Assembly: GCA_965261695.1 (NCBI GenBank)
Contig: OZ253474.1
Location: forward strand, 3,348,001 to 3,412,000
Length of the DNA: 64,000 nucleotides
Reading direction: 5' to 3'
Source: Bin5 sp965261695
GTDB lineage: Bacteria > Chloroflexota > Anaerolineae > Caldilineales > Caldilineaceae
Shown here: positions 1-8,664 of the stretch, piece by piece
Numbering within the stretch: position 1 is the first letter of the stretch
Layout: every line of letters begins with the position of its first letter
The notes under the pieces: generated by a model
Seen by the model: the letters and a program-made list of their open reading frames with translations, nothing else
Told to the model about the DNA's origin: nothing
The model's database searches: none
Position numbers and translations under genes: made by a program

Positions 1-1
1 G

Positions 2-706
2 ATGGCCGAGGCCAATCTGAAGGAGGGCGCGGAGATCGTTCTGCTGGGTGAAATGGTTATCGATCCTGACGCCTATGTATACGATTTTTCCTTTCCCCAA
101 GAGGGCGGCAGCCCCAATCCACATCTTTGGACCGATCCGATCTTCGCGCTCAAATATGCAGAGATTGTGCGAGACAAGCTGACAGCGCATGACCCGGAAA
201 ATGCCGAAGCCTATCAGGCCAATTACGACGAGTTTGCGGTGCGCATCGGTGCGCTGGACGCGGCGATTCAGGCCACGACCGCCAGCATACCCGAGGCAAA
301 CCGCAAACTGTATACCTATCACGACTCGTTCGCCTACTTCGCGCCCCGCTACGGCTACACGGTGCTGGGGGCGGTTCAGCCGGCCGATTTCTCCGAGCCA
401 TCGGCGCAGGAAGTGGCGGCGCTGATCCAGCAGTTGCGCGCCGGCGGCGTGCCCGCTATTTTTGGCTCGGAGGTCTTCCCTTCGCCGATTGTGAAGCAGA
501 TCGGCCGCGAGGCGGACATTAGCTTTGTGAGTACCTTGAGCGACGACGATCTGCCCGGAGATCCAGGGAACCCTGGTCACTCCTACATCAATATGATGGT
601 TGAGAATCTGAGGACGATGGCCGCCGCGCTCGGCGGCGACCCCACCCTGATGGATGGTGTGGAGACGGGCAATGTGCCAGGCCCCGATACGTCCGTTCGG
701 CAGTAG
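2..706 (+). CDS. Zinc/manganese ABC transporter substrate-binding protein, C-terminal part (5' cut by window edge)
   Basis: This is the C-terminal 234 residues of a ZnuA/TroA-type periplasmic or lipid-anchored metal-binding protein. It aligns along its whole length with the complete paralogue at 2473-3564: both share AEANLKEGAEI, the DPHxW-like motif (here NPHLWTDP, about residue 38), YHDSFAYFAPRYGYTV and the end motif GGDPTLMDGVE. The ATG at position 2 corresponds to an internal residue of the paralogue, so the true start and signal peptide lie upstream of the window. It has no His/Asp-rich loop, unlike the 2473 copy. It is the first of three tandem binding-protein genes ahead of znuC and znuB, so it probably delivers metal to the same permease. 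Confidence 0.88.
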   Translation: MAEANLKEGAEIVLLGEMVIDPDAYVYDFSFPQEGGSPNPHLWTDPIFALKYAEIVRDKLTAHDPENAEAYQANYDEFAVRIGALDAAIQATTASIPEANRKLYTYHDSFAYFAPRYGYTVLGAVQPADFSEPSAQEVAALIQQLRAGGVPAIFGSEVFPSPIVKQIGREADISFVSTLSDDDLPGDPGNPGHSYINMMVENLRTMAAALGGDPTLMDGVETGNVPGPDTSVRQ

Positions 707-803
707 CTGCAGCGATGCCGAGCAACGACGAGGATAACGATTACCAACCAAACGTCAACCACTCCCGGCTTAAGGCCCCAATAGGAGAAAAGGAGAATCG
801 CTC

Positions 804-1784
804 ATGCGCAACACATCCCGAATTCTTCTGTCGCTATTGGCGCTGTTGCTCCTCATGGCCGCCTGTGTCTCCATAATCTCTGAGGAGACTGGCGCCGAAC
901 CACAACAGCAACGTTTGCACGTTATCACCATGGGAAATGTCATCGCCAACCATATCTATAACGTTGCTGGCGATCATGTCGCCATCATTCAACTTGTGGC
1001 GCAAGGGATTGACCCACATCACTTTGAACCCACGCCATCCGATATCACAAAATTGGCCGAGGCCGATATCGTCTTCATACGCGGCGCAGCGCGGCCTGAG
1101 GTTGTGCGCGCACGGATCGCAGCCATCGTGGGCGATGCGAACAAGGTCGTCTTGTTGGCCCCGCTGGTGATTGACGCCGACGAGTACATCTACGACGATC
1201 ACGGCGCCATCGACTTGCATATGGGAGGCGACCCAATCTTTGTGAGCAGATTCGCTGAAGTGATAAGCGACACACTGGTGGACCGTGACCCAGACAACGC
1301 CGGCGCGTTTCAGGCCAACTACGAGGAGTTCGCCGCCCGCTTCGAAGAGCTGGACGCGGGGATTGAGGCCGTCACCGCCAGCATACCGGAGGAAAATCGC
1401 CAGCTATACAGCTATCACAACTCATTCGGCTATTTCGCGCGTCGCTATGGCTACACAGTACTGGGCTCGATTCAGCCGCACGATTTCTCCGAGCCGTCCG
1501 CGCAGGACGTGGCGGAAGTCATTGAGCTGTTGCGCGAACAGAAATTGCCCGCCATCTTTGGTTCGACTTTCTCCCCCTCACCGATTCTGGAGCAGATCAG
1601 CCGCGAGACGGGCATCCCTATCTTCAGGATTGACGATGACGCTCTGCCAGGTGATCCGGGTGACCTTGAGCACTCCTTCTTCAATATGAGGGTGCAAAAC
1701 ATGAAGAAGATGTCTGAAGCGCTTGGCGGCGACCCCACGCTGATGGACCACATTGAGCCCCGCAACGTGCCGGACACGGAATAG
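804..1784 (+). CDS. Metal ABC transporter substrate-binding lipoprotein, divergent ZnuA paralogue
   Basis: A 326-residue ZnuA/TroA-family lipoprotein: a hydrophobic leader with lipobox LMAAC (Cys about residue 21), then a mature domain with NHIYNVAG, GIDPHHFEPTPSD, YHNSFGYFARRYGY and GGDPTLMD. AGGAGAA lies upstream of the ATG. It differs from its neighbours. Where other family members have an N-G-x-H-L/F motif supplying a metal-ligand histidine, it reads RGAARPEVV. The third histidine motif is DLHMGGDP instead of DPHxWxDP, and there is no His-rich loop. The remaining fold motifs are intact. It may therefore bind another metal or bind zinc less tightly; that is inference. It lies between the truncated paralogue and the Fur-family gene. 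Confidence 0.88.
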   Translation: MRNTSRILLSLLALLLLMAACVSIISEETGAEPQQQRLHVITMGNVIANHIYNVAGDHVAIIQLVAQGIDPHHFEPTPSDITKLAEADIVFIRGAARPEVVRARIAAIVGDANKVVLLAPLVIDADEYIYDDHGAIDLHMGGDPIFVSRFAEVISDTLVDRDPDNAGAFQANYEEFAARFEELDAGIEAVTASIPEENRQLYSYHNSFGYFARRYGYTVLGSIQPHDFSEPSAQDVAEVIELLREQKLPAIFGSTFSPSPILEQISRETGIPIFRIDDDALPGDPGDLEHSFFNMRVQNMKKMSEALGGDPTLMDHIEPRNVPDTE

Positions 1785-1841
1785 ATCCGTTCAGAAGCAG
1801 CCGCGCCTCGATGAGGATAATTCGTCGGGCGTTGGCGGTCT

Positions 1842-1882
1842 GTCAGTCTTGCAGGCAAGATTTCGCGGTCGGCAAGACTGAC
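1842..1882 (+). terminator. Long hairpin after the second binding-protein gene
   Basis: Perfect 11-bp arms (GTCAGTCTTGC at 1842 and GCAAGACTGAC at 1872) around a 19-nt loop, 58 nt after the stop codon at 1784. No U-tract follows, so it may be a factor-dependent terminator, an mRNA-stabilising 3' hairpin, or an operator for the regulator gene downstream. Confidence 0.35.
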
Positions 1883-1951
1883 ATTGAAGCGAGAAAGCCG
1901 ATGACGGATAACCGGAGTTGACACCTCCGTCGGTGTGGGTTAGCATTTTTG

Positions 1952-1973
1952 CTGTTGTGAATTTTTTCAACAG
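1952..1973 (+). promoter_or_regulatory. Inverted repeat upstream of the Fur-family gene, possible operator
   Basis: CTGTTG (1952-1957) and CAACAG (1968-1973) flank an AT-rich centre, 11 nt before the ATG at 1985. Size, AT-rich core and place fit autoregulation by a Fur/Zur protein, but the sequence is not a textbook Zur or Fur box. Confidence 0.3.
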
Positions 1974-1984
1974 AGAAAAGTATC

Positions 1985-2422
1985 ATGAGTCACAATACGA
2001 CAGAGATCAATCGGCAGTTACGTAAGTCCGGCTACCGGGTGACGCCCCAACGTCAGCTTATCCTGGACGCGGTCTGCGAATTGGGTAGGCACGTTTCCCC
2101 GGAAGCCGTGTACGAGTTGGTGCGGCGAAAGACGCCCTCTCTGAGCCGGGCAACCGTCTACCGCACGCTCCATTTTCTGACCGAACAGCGCATCCTGGCG
2201 ATGGTGCAGATGGTCGACGGTCGGACTGCCTACGAGATTGCCGGGTCTGAACCGCATCACCATCTGGTCTGCCGCTCTTGCGACAGATTTCTTGAGTTGC
2301 CGCACAGCGTGTTGCGGTCGTTTCGCCGGGCGATGGAGACCCAATACGACTTTGAGATCGACGTAAGTCATGTCTCATTTTTTGGGCATTGCACCGACTG
2401 TCGTGACGCTGCCGGCGCCTGA
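1985..2422 (+). CDS. zur: Fur-family transcriptional regulator, probably Zur
   Basis: A 145-residue Fur-superfamily repressor. The N-terminal winged helix (about 8-75) contains RVTPQRQLILDAV and SRATVYRTLHFL. The C-terminal dimerisation/metal domain has the HHH...C-x-x-C signature (His91-93, Cys96-Cys99) and a second C-x-x-C (Cys136-Cys139), the four cysteines of the structural zinc site. Length is normal. It sits between two ZnuA genes and just ahead of znuA-znuC-znuB, so zinc-responsive control of uptake is the simplest reading. Sequence alone does not separate Zur from PerR or Fur. An inverted repeat at 1952-1973 could be its own operator. The next gene's start codon is only 50 nt downstream. 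Confidence 0.85.
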   Translation: MSHNTTEINRQLRKSGYRVTPQRQLILDAVCELGRHVSPEAVYELVRRKTPSLSRATVYRTLHFLTEQRILAMVQMVDGRTAYEIAGSEPHHHLVCRSCDRFLELPHSVLRSFRRAMETQYDFEIDVSHVSFFGHCTDCRDAAGA

Positions 2423-2472
2423 CGCCACTTGTGGGGGCACAGCGCGCCAACCCGACGAAAGGGTACCCGCAG

Positions 2473-3564
2473 ATGCTTCATTCCCTTCGAATTCTGTCAT
2501 CGGTTCTGACACTGCTGATCCTGCTGGCCGCTTGCGGCCCGGCCGCGACCGGACCGACTGACGCCCCGGCCGAGGAGGAGCGTTTGCGCGTTGTCGCTTC
2601 ACTCTCCCCTATTGCAAACATTGTCTACAATATCGGGGGCGATCGTATCGATCTCGTTGGAATCATGCCGCCGGGGGCCGACCCGCATACGTTCGAGCCG
2701 AGACCATCCGATGCCGTGAAACTGGCGCAGGCCGATTTGATCTTCGTAAACGGAATGCATCTCGATACCTCTACATTGCAGCTGGCTGAGGCCAATCTGA
2801 AGGAAGGGGCTGAGATCATCGAGTTGGCTGTTGCAGTGGCCGGTCCCGATGAACTTATCTATGGCCAGGAACACCATCATGGTCATGGCGAGGAAGAGGG
2901 CCACGACGACGACGATGACGAGCATGGCGACGCCGAGGAGGAAGGCCACGACGATGAAGAAGACCATGGCAATGGCGAAGAAAGGGAGCCCGATCCGCAC
3001 CTCTTGCTCGATCCGAACTTCGTCATCCGCTACGCTAAAGTCGTGTTTGTCAACCTGGCAGCCCATGATCCGGACAACAGAGAGTTCTATGAGGCCAACT
3101 TTGTCGAGTATACAGCCCGCCTCCTGGCCCTCGATGAAGCCATGCGCGCCGCGACCGCAACCATACCTGAATCGAATCGCAGGCTGCTGGCCTATCACGA
3201 CTCGTTCGGCTACTTTGCCATCCGCTACGGTTACACCGTAGTGGGAGCGATCCAGCCGTCCGACACGGCCCGGCCGTCTGCGCAAGAGGTGGCGGCGCTG
3301 ATCGAGCAGCTGCTCGCCGAAGGCGTGCCGGCCATCTTTGGCTCGGCGCTCTTCCCGGCAGATGTTCTTGAGCAGATCGCGTCCGCGACCGGCGCCAGCG
3401 TAAGCACTCTGCTCGACGAAGACCTGCCCGGCGAGCCGGGTGATCGCGAGCACACCTACATCGGTATGATGGTGGAGAACATGAGGACGTTGGCGAGTTC
3501 GCTAGGGGGCGACCCCTCGCTGATGGATGGAGTAGAGGTCGGCAACGTACCAGACAGCGAGTAA
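2473..3564 (+). CDS. znuA: Zinc ABC transporter substrate-binding lipoprotein with His/Asp-rich loop
   Basis: A 363-residue ZnuA lipoprotein. I prefer the ATG at 2473 to the in-frame one at 2431, because it follows a GAAAGGG ribosome site and begins directly with a lipoprotein leader (lipobox LLAAC). Family motifs are present in order: NIVYNIGGD, GADPHTFEPRPSD, NGMHLDT, DPHLLLDP, YHDSFGYFAIRYGY and GGDPSLMDG. Nucleotides about 2866-2990 encode a long loop packed with His, Asp and Glu, the feature known in ZnuA proteins as a zinc-collecting loop. Of the three paralogues this is the most canonical and lies next to the ATPase and permease genes, so it is the likely main zinc receptor. Confidence 0.92.
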   Translation: MLHSLRILSSVLTLLILLAACGPAATGPTDAPAEEERLRVVASLSPIANIVYNIGGDRIDLVGIMPPGADPHTFEPRPSDAVKLAQADLIFVNGMHLDTSTLQLAEANLKEGAEIIELAVAVAGPDELIYGQEHHHGHGEEEGHDDDDDEHGDAEEEGHDDEEDHGNGEEREPDPHLLLDPNFVIRYAKVVFVNLAAHDPDNREFYEANFVEYTARLLALDEAMRAATATIPESNRRLLAYHDSFGYFAIRYGYTVVGAIQPSDTARPSAQEVAALIEQLLAEGVPAIFGSALFPADVLEQIASATGASVSTLLDEDLPGEPGDREHTYIGMMVENMRTLASSLGGDPSLMDGVEVGNVPDSE

Positions 3565-3574
3565 GTCGTAACGA

Positions 3575-3613
3575 AAGAGGAGAAAGAGGGGAATCTCTTT
3601 CTCTTCTCCTCTT
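3575..3613 (+). other. Purine/pyrimidine hairpin between znuA and znuC
   Basis: AAGAGGAGAA (3575-3584) pairs perfectly with TTCTCCTCTT (3604-3613), with a further AGAG/CTCT inside, in the 75-nt gap between znuA and znuC. There is no U-tract. Such an intercistronic stem could stabilise the znuA message and lower znuC expression. Confidence 0.45.
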
Positions 3614-3639
3614 CACACTCTCCTCTAAAGGAAGAGTAT

Positions 3640-4491
3640 ATGCGTCCACTTATCGAACTATCGGGCGTGGCCTTCGGCTATGGTTCGTTCAATGTCGTGG
3701 AAGAGATCGATCTGCATCTGCATCCCGGCCAGTTCATTGGCCTGGTGGGGCCGAGCGGCGCCGGCAAGACTTCGCTGTTGAAACTCGTGCTGGCCCTGCT
3801 CACTCCAAGCGAGGGACGGGTCCAGCGCGCGCGGCCGGATCTGCGCCTGACCTATGTGCCGCAGATCGAGACGGTGGATTGGAGTTTCCCGGTCACGGCT
3901 GAGGAGGTGGTGTTGATGGGGCTTGATCACCGGCAGAACATCTGGCCCTGGCCGCGCAGCAGCGAGCGCAAACGGGCGCGCGAGATTCTGGACCAGTTGG
4001 AGATCGGTCATTTGGCAGAGCGGCACATCCGCGATCTCTCCGGCGGACAGCAACAGCGTGTTTTCCTGGCGCGGGCGCTGGTGGCGGAGCCGGAGGTGCT
4101 GGTGCTGGATGAGCCGACCACCGGCGTGGATGTACGCAGTGCCGAAAACATCTTCCACTGGCTGACCTTACTCAACAAGGAGGGTATGACGATCCTGCTG
4201 ACGACGCACGATCTGAATATGGCCGCCGCGCATGTGCCGTGGGTGGTCTGCCTGAACCGCCGCATCATGGCGCAAGGGCCGCCCCGGGAAATCTTTACCG
4301 AAGCTGTTCTGGGCGAGGCTTACCAGGGTGACTTTATCGTCATCCGCCAAGACAATATGATTTTTGTGCAACAGAAGCCCCATCCCCACGGTCTACAGGA
4401 AGTGCTGCCGGATCCTGTGGAGGGGGGATTGCCCGATCATGACAGCAGGGAAAAGACTGTTCAACCCGATTCCGCCCCAAAGGAGTCCTGA
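3640..4491 (+). CDS. znuC: Zinc ABC transporter ATP-binding protein
   Basis: A 283-residue ABC ATPase that powers zinc uptake. Visible motifs: Walker A GPSGAGKT (37-44), Q-loop VPQIETVDW (about 73), signature LSGGQQQR (133-140), Walker B VLVLDEPT (153-160) and the switch His in LLTTHD (190). The VDWSFPVTAEEVV stretch is typical of the manganese/zinc/iron-chelate ATPase group. AAGGAAGAG precedes the ATG. The C-terminal tail past about residue 235 is hydrophilic and contains HPHG. The gene ends 5 nt before znuB, so the two are almost certainly translated from one message. Confidence 0.93.
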   Translation: MRPLIELSGVAFGYGSFNVVEEIDLHLHPGQFIGLVGPSGAGKTSLLKLVLALLTPSEGRVQRARPDLRLTYVPQIETVDWSFPVTAEEVVLMGLDHRQNIWPWPRSSERKRAREILDQLEIGHLAERHIRDLSGGQQQRVFLARALVAEPEVLVLDEPTTGVDVRSAENIFHWLTLLNKEGMTILLTTHDLNMAAAHVPWVVCLNRRIMAQGPPREIFTEAVLGEAYQGDFIVIRQDNMIFVQQKPHPHGLQEVLPDPVEGGLPDHDSREKTVQPDSAPKES

Positions 4492-4496
4492 CCGCC

Positions 4497-5351
4497 ATGG
4501 ACGCTCTGTTTGCCCCTTTTCAGTATGAGTTTTTCCGCAACGGTACCATTGCCGCCGTTCTCGTCGGCGGGCTGTGCGGCTTGGTCGGCGTCTATCTCGT
4601 CCTGCGCGGCATGAGTTTCATTGGCCACGGTCTCTCCCACGCTGTCTTCGGCGGGGCGGTGGTGGCCTTTATTCTCCAGTTCAACTTCTACGTCGGGGCG
4701 GTGTCGTGGGGATTCGTTGCCGCACTGCTTATCAACCAGACCGTACGCAAGACGACAATTAGCGCCGACGCCGCCATCGGCGTGGTGACAACGGCCAGTT
4801 TCGCCTTAGGGGTCGCCCTGATCTCACGCTACCGCCGCTTCTCCCAGTCGTTCGACGCGGCCCTCTTCGGCAATGTCCTCGGCGTTACCTTAACCGATAT
4901 AGCCGTGATTGTCTTCGTCACCGTGGCGGCGACGTTTATGATCTTCTTCTTCTACAAGCAGTTGCTTTTCACTACGTTCAATACGGAGGTCGCCCAGGTC
5001 TACGGGATTCCCACCTTCTGGATCGAGACCTGGTTTGCGTTGATCCTGGCGGCGGTGATCATCGCCTCGGTTCAGATCATGGGCGTGACGATGATCGGGG
5101 CGGCGCTGGTGGTTCCCCCGATCACGGTGCGGCTATTGACCGACAGCTTTCATCGCCTGATTATTTTCTCAACGGGCTTGGGCGCGCTGACCGGATTGAT
5201 CGGGATGTACCTCAGTTTTTACGTGGATGTTTCGAGCGGAGCGTCGATTGTGCTGCTGCAATCGTTACTTTTCTGTATTGCTCTGTTCTACGTAGCCCGT
5301 GTGCGGAAGAAGCGCCGGCTTGTCGAGACGCCGGTGTATGGCCCGACCTGA
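4497..5351 (+). CDS. znuB: Zinc ABC transporter permease
   Basis: A 284-residue ABC-3 family (ZnuB/TroC) integral membrane protein with about eight hydrophobic segments. Family motifs: LRGMSFIGHGLSHAVFGG near residues 38-55 and QIMGVTMIGAALVVPP near 185-200, the latter the known membrane signature of this family. It starts 5 nt after znuC and closes the zinc operon; the next gene is on the opposite strand and converges with it. Confidence 0.93.
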   Translation: MDALFAPFQYEFFRNGTIAAVLVGGLCGLVGVYLVLRGMSFIGHGLSHAVFGGAVVAFILQFNFYVGAVSWGFVAALLINQTVRKTTISADAAIGVVTTASFALGVALISRYRRFSQSFDAALFGNVLGVTLTDIAVIVFVTVAATFMIFFFYKQLLFTTFNTEVAQVYGIPTFWIETWFALILAAVIIASVQIMGVTMIGAALVVPPITVRLLTDSFHRLIIFSTGLGALTGLIGMYLSFYVDVSSGASIVLLQSLLFCIALFYVARVRKKRRLVETPVYGPT

Positions 5352-5441
5352 AGAGGAGAGCGTGAGGTGGAGGCCGCAGCAGGGGAGTTTCTGCACGAGA
5401 GTTGGCGACAGCGATAGCGCAGGCCGCTGACGAGGCGACAC

Positions 5442-6230
5442 TCACTTACCGCCCTCCATTTCTTGCATCTCCACAGACGCCAGTTCGTATTCCTCAGCCA
5501 AAGCGCTGTCTTGATAACCTGGGCTCGTCTGCCCCAGGCGGGCGAGAGCCATGGCCGCGGCGGCCTGCTCGGCCTCCTGTTTGCTCTGTCCGCGGCCGAC
5601 GCCATAGGGCTGTTTGCCAATGGTGACCTGGCGCACGAAGAGGCGAGCGTGGTCCGGCCCTTCGGTGTGGACGGTCCGGTAGCGAGGGGTTTGACCCATG
5701 GCGGCCTGCACCCACTCCTGCAGGCGGCTCTTGGCGTCTTTGGCCAGGGCTTGGGGGGCCAACCGTTCGATCTGCGCCAGCAGCCGTGGTTCGAGAAAGT
5801 TGCGCAGGGCGGCTGTTCCCTGGTCCAGATAGAGGGCGCCGAGAAAGGCTTCGTAGGTGTCGCAGAGGGTGGTATGGCGGCTGCGCCCCCCATTCTCTTC
5901 CTCACCGCGCCCCAAAAGCAGGTATTCGCCGAGGCGCAGCTCCTTGGCAAAGCGGGAAAGCGTCTCGCGCTTTACGAGCGCCGAGCGCAGGTTGGTCAGT
6001 TCGCCCTCGCGCTGTTCCGGGTAGAGTCTGAACAGCAGTTCGCTGACAATGAAGCTCAGCACTGCGTCGCCGAGAAACTCGAGACGTTGATTGTCCTGCA
6101 AATCGGTTTCTTCATCGGCCTCATGCAGGTAGCTGCGATGAACGAACGCGCGCTGCAAGAGGGCGTAATTGTTGAAGCGGAGGCCGACCGCCTGCTCCAG
6201 TGGGTCCAGCGTATGGAACTTACTCTCCAT
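5442..6230 (-). CDS. rnc: Ribonuclease III
   Basis: An RNase III that cleaves double-stranded RNA in rRNA and mRNA processing. From the start chosen here it is 262 residues. The signature NQRLEFLGDAVL is at 47-58, the second acidic motif DTYEAFLGALYLDQG is near 120, and a C-terminal dsRNA-binding domain (about 165-240) ends in SKQEAEQAAAAMALARL. The open frame continues to 6275, but the extra 15 residues have no family match and AGAAAGG lies at suitable distance from the ATG at 6230. It lies 75 nt downstream of the PLP enzyme gene on the same strand and may be co-transcribed with it. Confidence 0.93.
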   Translation of the reverse strand: MESKFHTLDPLEQAVGLRFNNYALLQRAFVHRSYLHEADEETDLQDNQRLEFLGDAVLSFIVSELLFRLYPEQREGELTNLRSALVKRETLSRFAKELRLGEYLLLGRGEEENGGRSRHTTLCDTYEAFLGALYLDQGTAALRNFLEPRLLAQIERLAPQALAKDAKSRLQEWVQAAMGQTPRYRTVHTEGPDHARLFVRQVTIGKQPYGVGRGQSKQEAEQAAAAMALARLGQTSPGYQDSALAEEYELASVEMQEMEGGK

Positions 6231-6305
6231 GCCAGCTGCCTTTCTAAGGCGAGGACGAAAAGGCGAGAGAAACACCCGCTCTTCACTTCATCACTTGCGC
6301 GCTCT

Positions 6306-7424
6306 CTATTCCGCTGGCAGCCGTTTGAGACCCAGGCCGGTCAGGTTGACAACGACGGAATCCGAGCGATTCAACTGGGGAGCCAGTTTTGTGAGGGCGG
6401 CGGCGACCGTGGCGCTGGTCGGTTCGACGAAAAGCCCGCGTTGGGCCAGACGCCCCTGGGCCGCATGGATCTCTTCGTCGTTGACGACGATGGCTGTGCC
6501 GCCGGACTGGCGCAAGGCCCAAAGGATCGAGCGGCTGCGCACCGGTTTTTCGACGGCGATGCCGTCGGCCAGTAGGCTGGGGGCGACCTGCCGGCGGGGC
6601 ACGACTTCGCTATAGCCCTCGTGGAAGGCGTCGCAGATCGGAGTAATCGGCTCGGCCTGCACGGCTACCATGCGCGGCAATTTTTCGATGACGCCGCTGC
6701 GATGCAGGTGTTGAAAACCGCGCCACGCGCCCAGAAAGAGGCCGCCATAACCGACCGGGGTGACGAACCAGTCCGGCACCTTTCGCCCAAGTTGCTCCCA
6801 GATCTCCCAGGCGTTGGTCATGAAGCCCAGGAGGCAGGCCGGATGCCAGGCGTGAGAGGCATAGACCACATCATCACCGGTCTGGGAGGCTTCAGCGGCC
6901 TCGGTGGCTGCAGTGCGGGGGCCGCTGACTTCGACCAGTTCGGCGCCGTAGACAGCAATCTGCGCCTTTTTGGGTTGCGGCGCGTAGGCGGGCACAAAGA
7001 TGCGGGAATAGAGGCCGGCCCTGGCCGCATAACATGCCAGGCTGGCGCCGGCGTTGCCGCTGGAATCGTCCATCACCGTGCGCGCACCCTGGCCCACCAG
7101 CCAGTTGATGATGACGCTGACGCCGCGATCCTTGTAGCTGCCTGAGGGCATCAGCCCTTCAAACTTCCAGTAAACGGGCTGTTCCGACCACACGTCTTCG
7201 ATCAACGGTGTCCAGCCCTCGCCCAGGGAAAACAGTTCGCGTCCCTCGGCCACCACGGGCAGCATGGGCAGATAGCGCCAGTGACCAGGAAAGTGGCTTT
7301 CGATCTGATCCGGAACAAAGGGCGGCAGATCACAATACTCGAGTGGTTCACCGCTGAGGGGGCAGCGCAGGGGAGCTTCTTCGGCAGCAACGCGGAACTG
7401 GCTGCTAGGGCAGTAGGCGATCAA
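6306..7424 (-). CDS. Threonine-synthase-like PLP-dependent enzyme
   Basis: A 372-residue fold-type II PLP enzyme. The pyridoxal lysine is Lys98 in PSGSYKDRG, the substrate/phosphate loop is SSGNAGAS (121-128), the PLP-phosphate loop is probably TPVGYGGLF (about 234), and the end VVVNLTGLGLK matches threonine synthase C-termini. An N-terminal segment with three cysteines (Cys5, Cys21, Cys31) resembles the short zinc-ribbon-like head of class II threonine synthases. Converting O-phosphohomoserine to threonine is the most likely reaction, but related family members act on other substrates. No other threonine gene is nearby. Confidence 0.8.
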   Translation of the reverse strand: MIAYCPSSQFRVAAEEAPLRCPLSGEPLEYCDLPPFVPDQIESHFPGHWRYLPMLPVVAEGRELFSLGEGWTPLIEDVWSEQPVYWKFEGLMPSGSYKDRGVSVIINWLVGQGARTVMDDSSGNAGASLACYAARAGLYSRIFVPAYAPQPKKAQIAVYGAELVEVSGPRTAATEAAEASQTGDDVVYASHAWHPACLLGFMTNAWEIWEQLGRKVPDWFVTPVGYGGLFLGAWRGFQHLHRSGVIEKLPRMVAVQAEPITPICDAFHEGYSEVVPRRQVAPSLLADGIAVEKPVRSRSILWALRQSGGTAIVVNDEEIHAAQGRLAQRGLFVEPTSATVAAALTKLAPQLNRSDSVVVNLTGLGLKRLPAE

Positions 7425-7637
7425 ACGTCAATTCCTTTCCTGGGACAGGCTGGAAAAGCCCTCGCGCCACCGCGCCCCGCGCTGGCGGGGACGCTTTCAC
7501 GACTCAGATTTATCTGTAAAGTTGTAACCGAACTTGGGGGATTGGTCAAGTGTCAAAAGCTGCCAACCCAGGGCCATTGCATCTTAATGTGAAGGAACCT
7601 TGAAAACGAAGTTGGAATCCCTGCCAGTACACTTGCC

Positions 7638-8528
7638 TTGAGCAGCGATGTCGACCGGCCCGACTTTCCGGCCCTGACTCATTGTAGCGCTCCTCTGTTC
7701 TGCCTGCGATCATGCGTGCGACGAACCGTTATCTCACCTATCGCTGGTGTCCCCTTCGTCATTCCTCTCATGTTCGTTGCCTACATCGTCGGCTGGGTGA
7801 TCCTCAACCAGACCAAGTTTGGCGCGCATGTCTACGCATTGGGCGGGAATCCCGCCGCCGCCCTCAACGGCATTTATGTCGTGACTTTATTGCTCTTTAT
7901 CCGCTTCATCTTTATCGCTCCTTACTTCTTCTCATCCCGCAACCTGGTGAACATCCTTATCAGCGCTTCGCTGGCCGGCATCGTCACAGCCGGCTATACA
8001 GTCGCAATCCTCGCAGGCCAGATCGAAACCTCCACCCAAGGAGTCTTGGCGGCCGCAACCGTAACCACCGCCCTCCTGAGCGTCCGCGCCCTCACGCCTG
8101 TGATGTTCGCTGCTTCCTGGGTCGGCGCCCGGTCCGCAGGTCTCGGCCTGCCCCTCGCCGTCAACCGGCTCGCCCGCTCCTCCTTTCGCGAGAGGGCGAT
8201 TGAAATTGGTGTATTGCGCGCCATCGGCTTCACGCGCCGGGAGGTCATCGCCTTCCTGGGATGGGAATTGCTCGTCATCCTCCTCTTTGGCCTCGCCGCC
8301 GGCACGTGCATCGGCATCTGGGCAAGCCGCGTCTTCATTCCCTATCTGCAGGCGGGAATCGAACCCGCGGCCCTGCTGCTGCCCCTGGCGCCGCAGATTG
8401 CCTGGCCAAGGGTCTATCAGGTCTATCTCGTCCTCGCTCTGCTGTATTTTGGCTCAACTTCGCTGCTAACGGCCGCCCTCATGCGCTCGCAGGTTACCCA
8501 GGCCATCAAGATGGGAGAAACTATCTGA
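7638..8528 (+). pseudogene. Mosaic relic ORF: RbsC-like permease fragments joined to an FtsX/MacB-like C-terminus
   Basis: A 296-codon open frame that does not read as one protein. Residues about 50-75 (NQTKFGAHVYALGGNPAAA) look like the C-terminal signature of RbsC-type sugar permeases. Residues about 80-130 (SSRNLVNILISASLAGIVTA) look like the N-terminal part of the same family, so the order is reversed. Residues about 185-296 (ERAIEIGVLRAIGFTRREV, then three hydrophobic stretches) match the end of FtsX/MacB permeases. The first 35 residues match nothing. No clear ribosome site precedes the ATG and no partner ATPase is adjacent. I read it as remnants of two or three genes fused by deletion that happen to remain in frame. 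A real chimeric membrane protein cannot be excluded. Confidence 0.6.
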
Positions 8529-8664
8529 AGCGCTGTACAATACCCAACCGCGCCGGCCGCCACCTGTGCAGAAATCTGGCGGCGGCGGCGGCGGTGCAAC
8601 CACGAGCTTTGGCTGACTCCCCGCTGTCCACGCGCGACGAACCACCTTAAGGAGAGTTCCGCAT

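Noticed and set aside
5463..6575. 370-codon plus-strand ORF opposite rnc and the PLP enzyme
   Set aside because: It is antisense to two clear conserved genes; no family resemblance of its own.
8352..8368. tRNA T-arm on the minus strand (GCGGGAATCGAACCCGC)
   Set aside because: No acceptor stem, D-arm or anticodon arm can be placed around it; it lies in a stretch coding for an FtsX-like segment.
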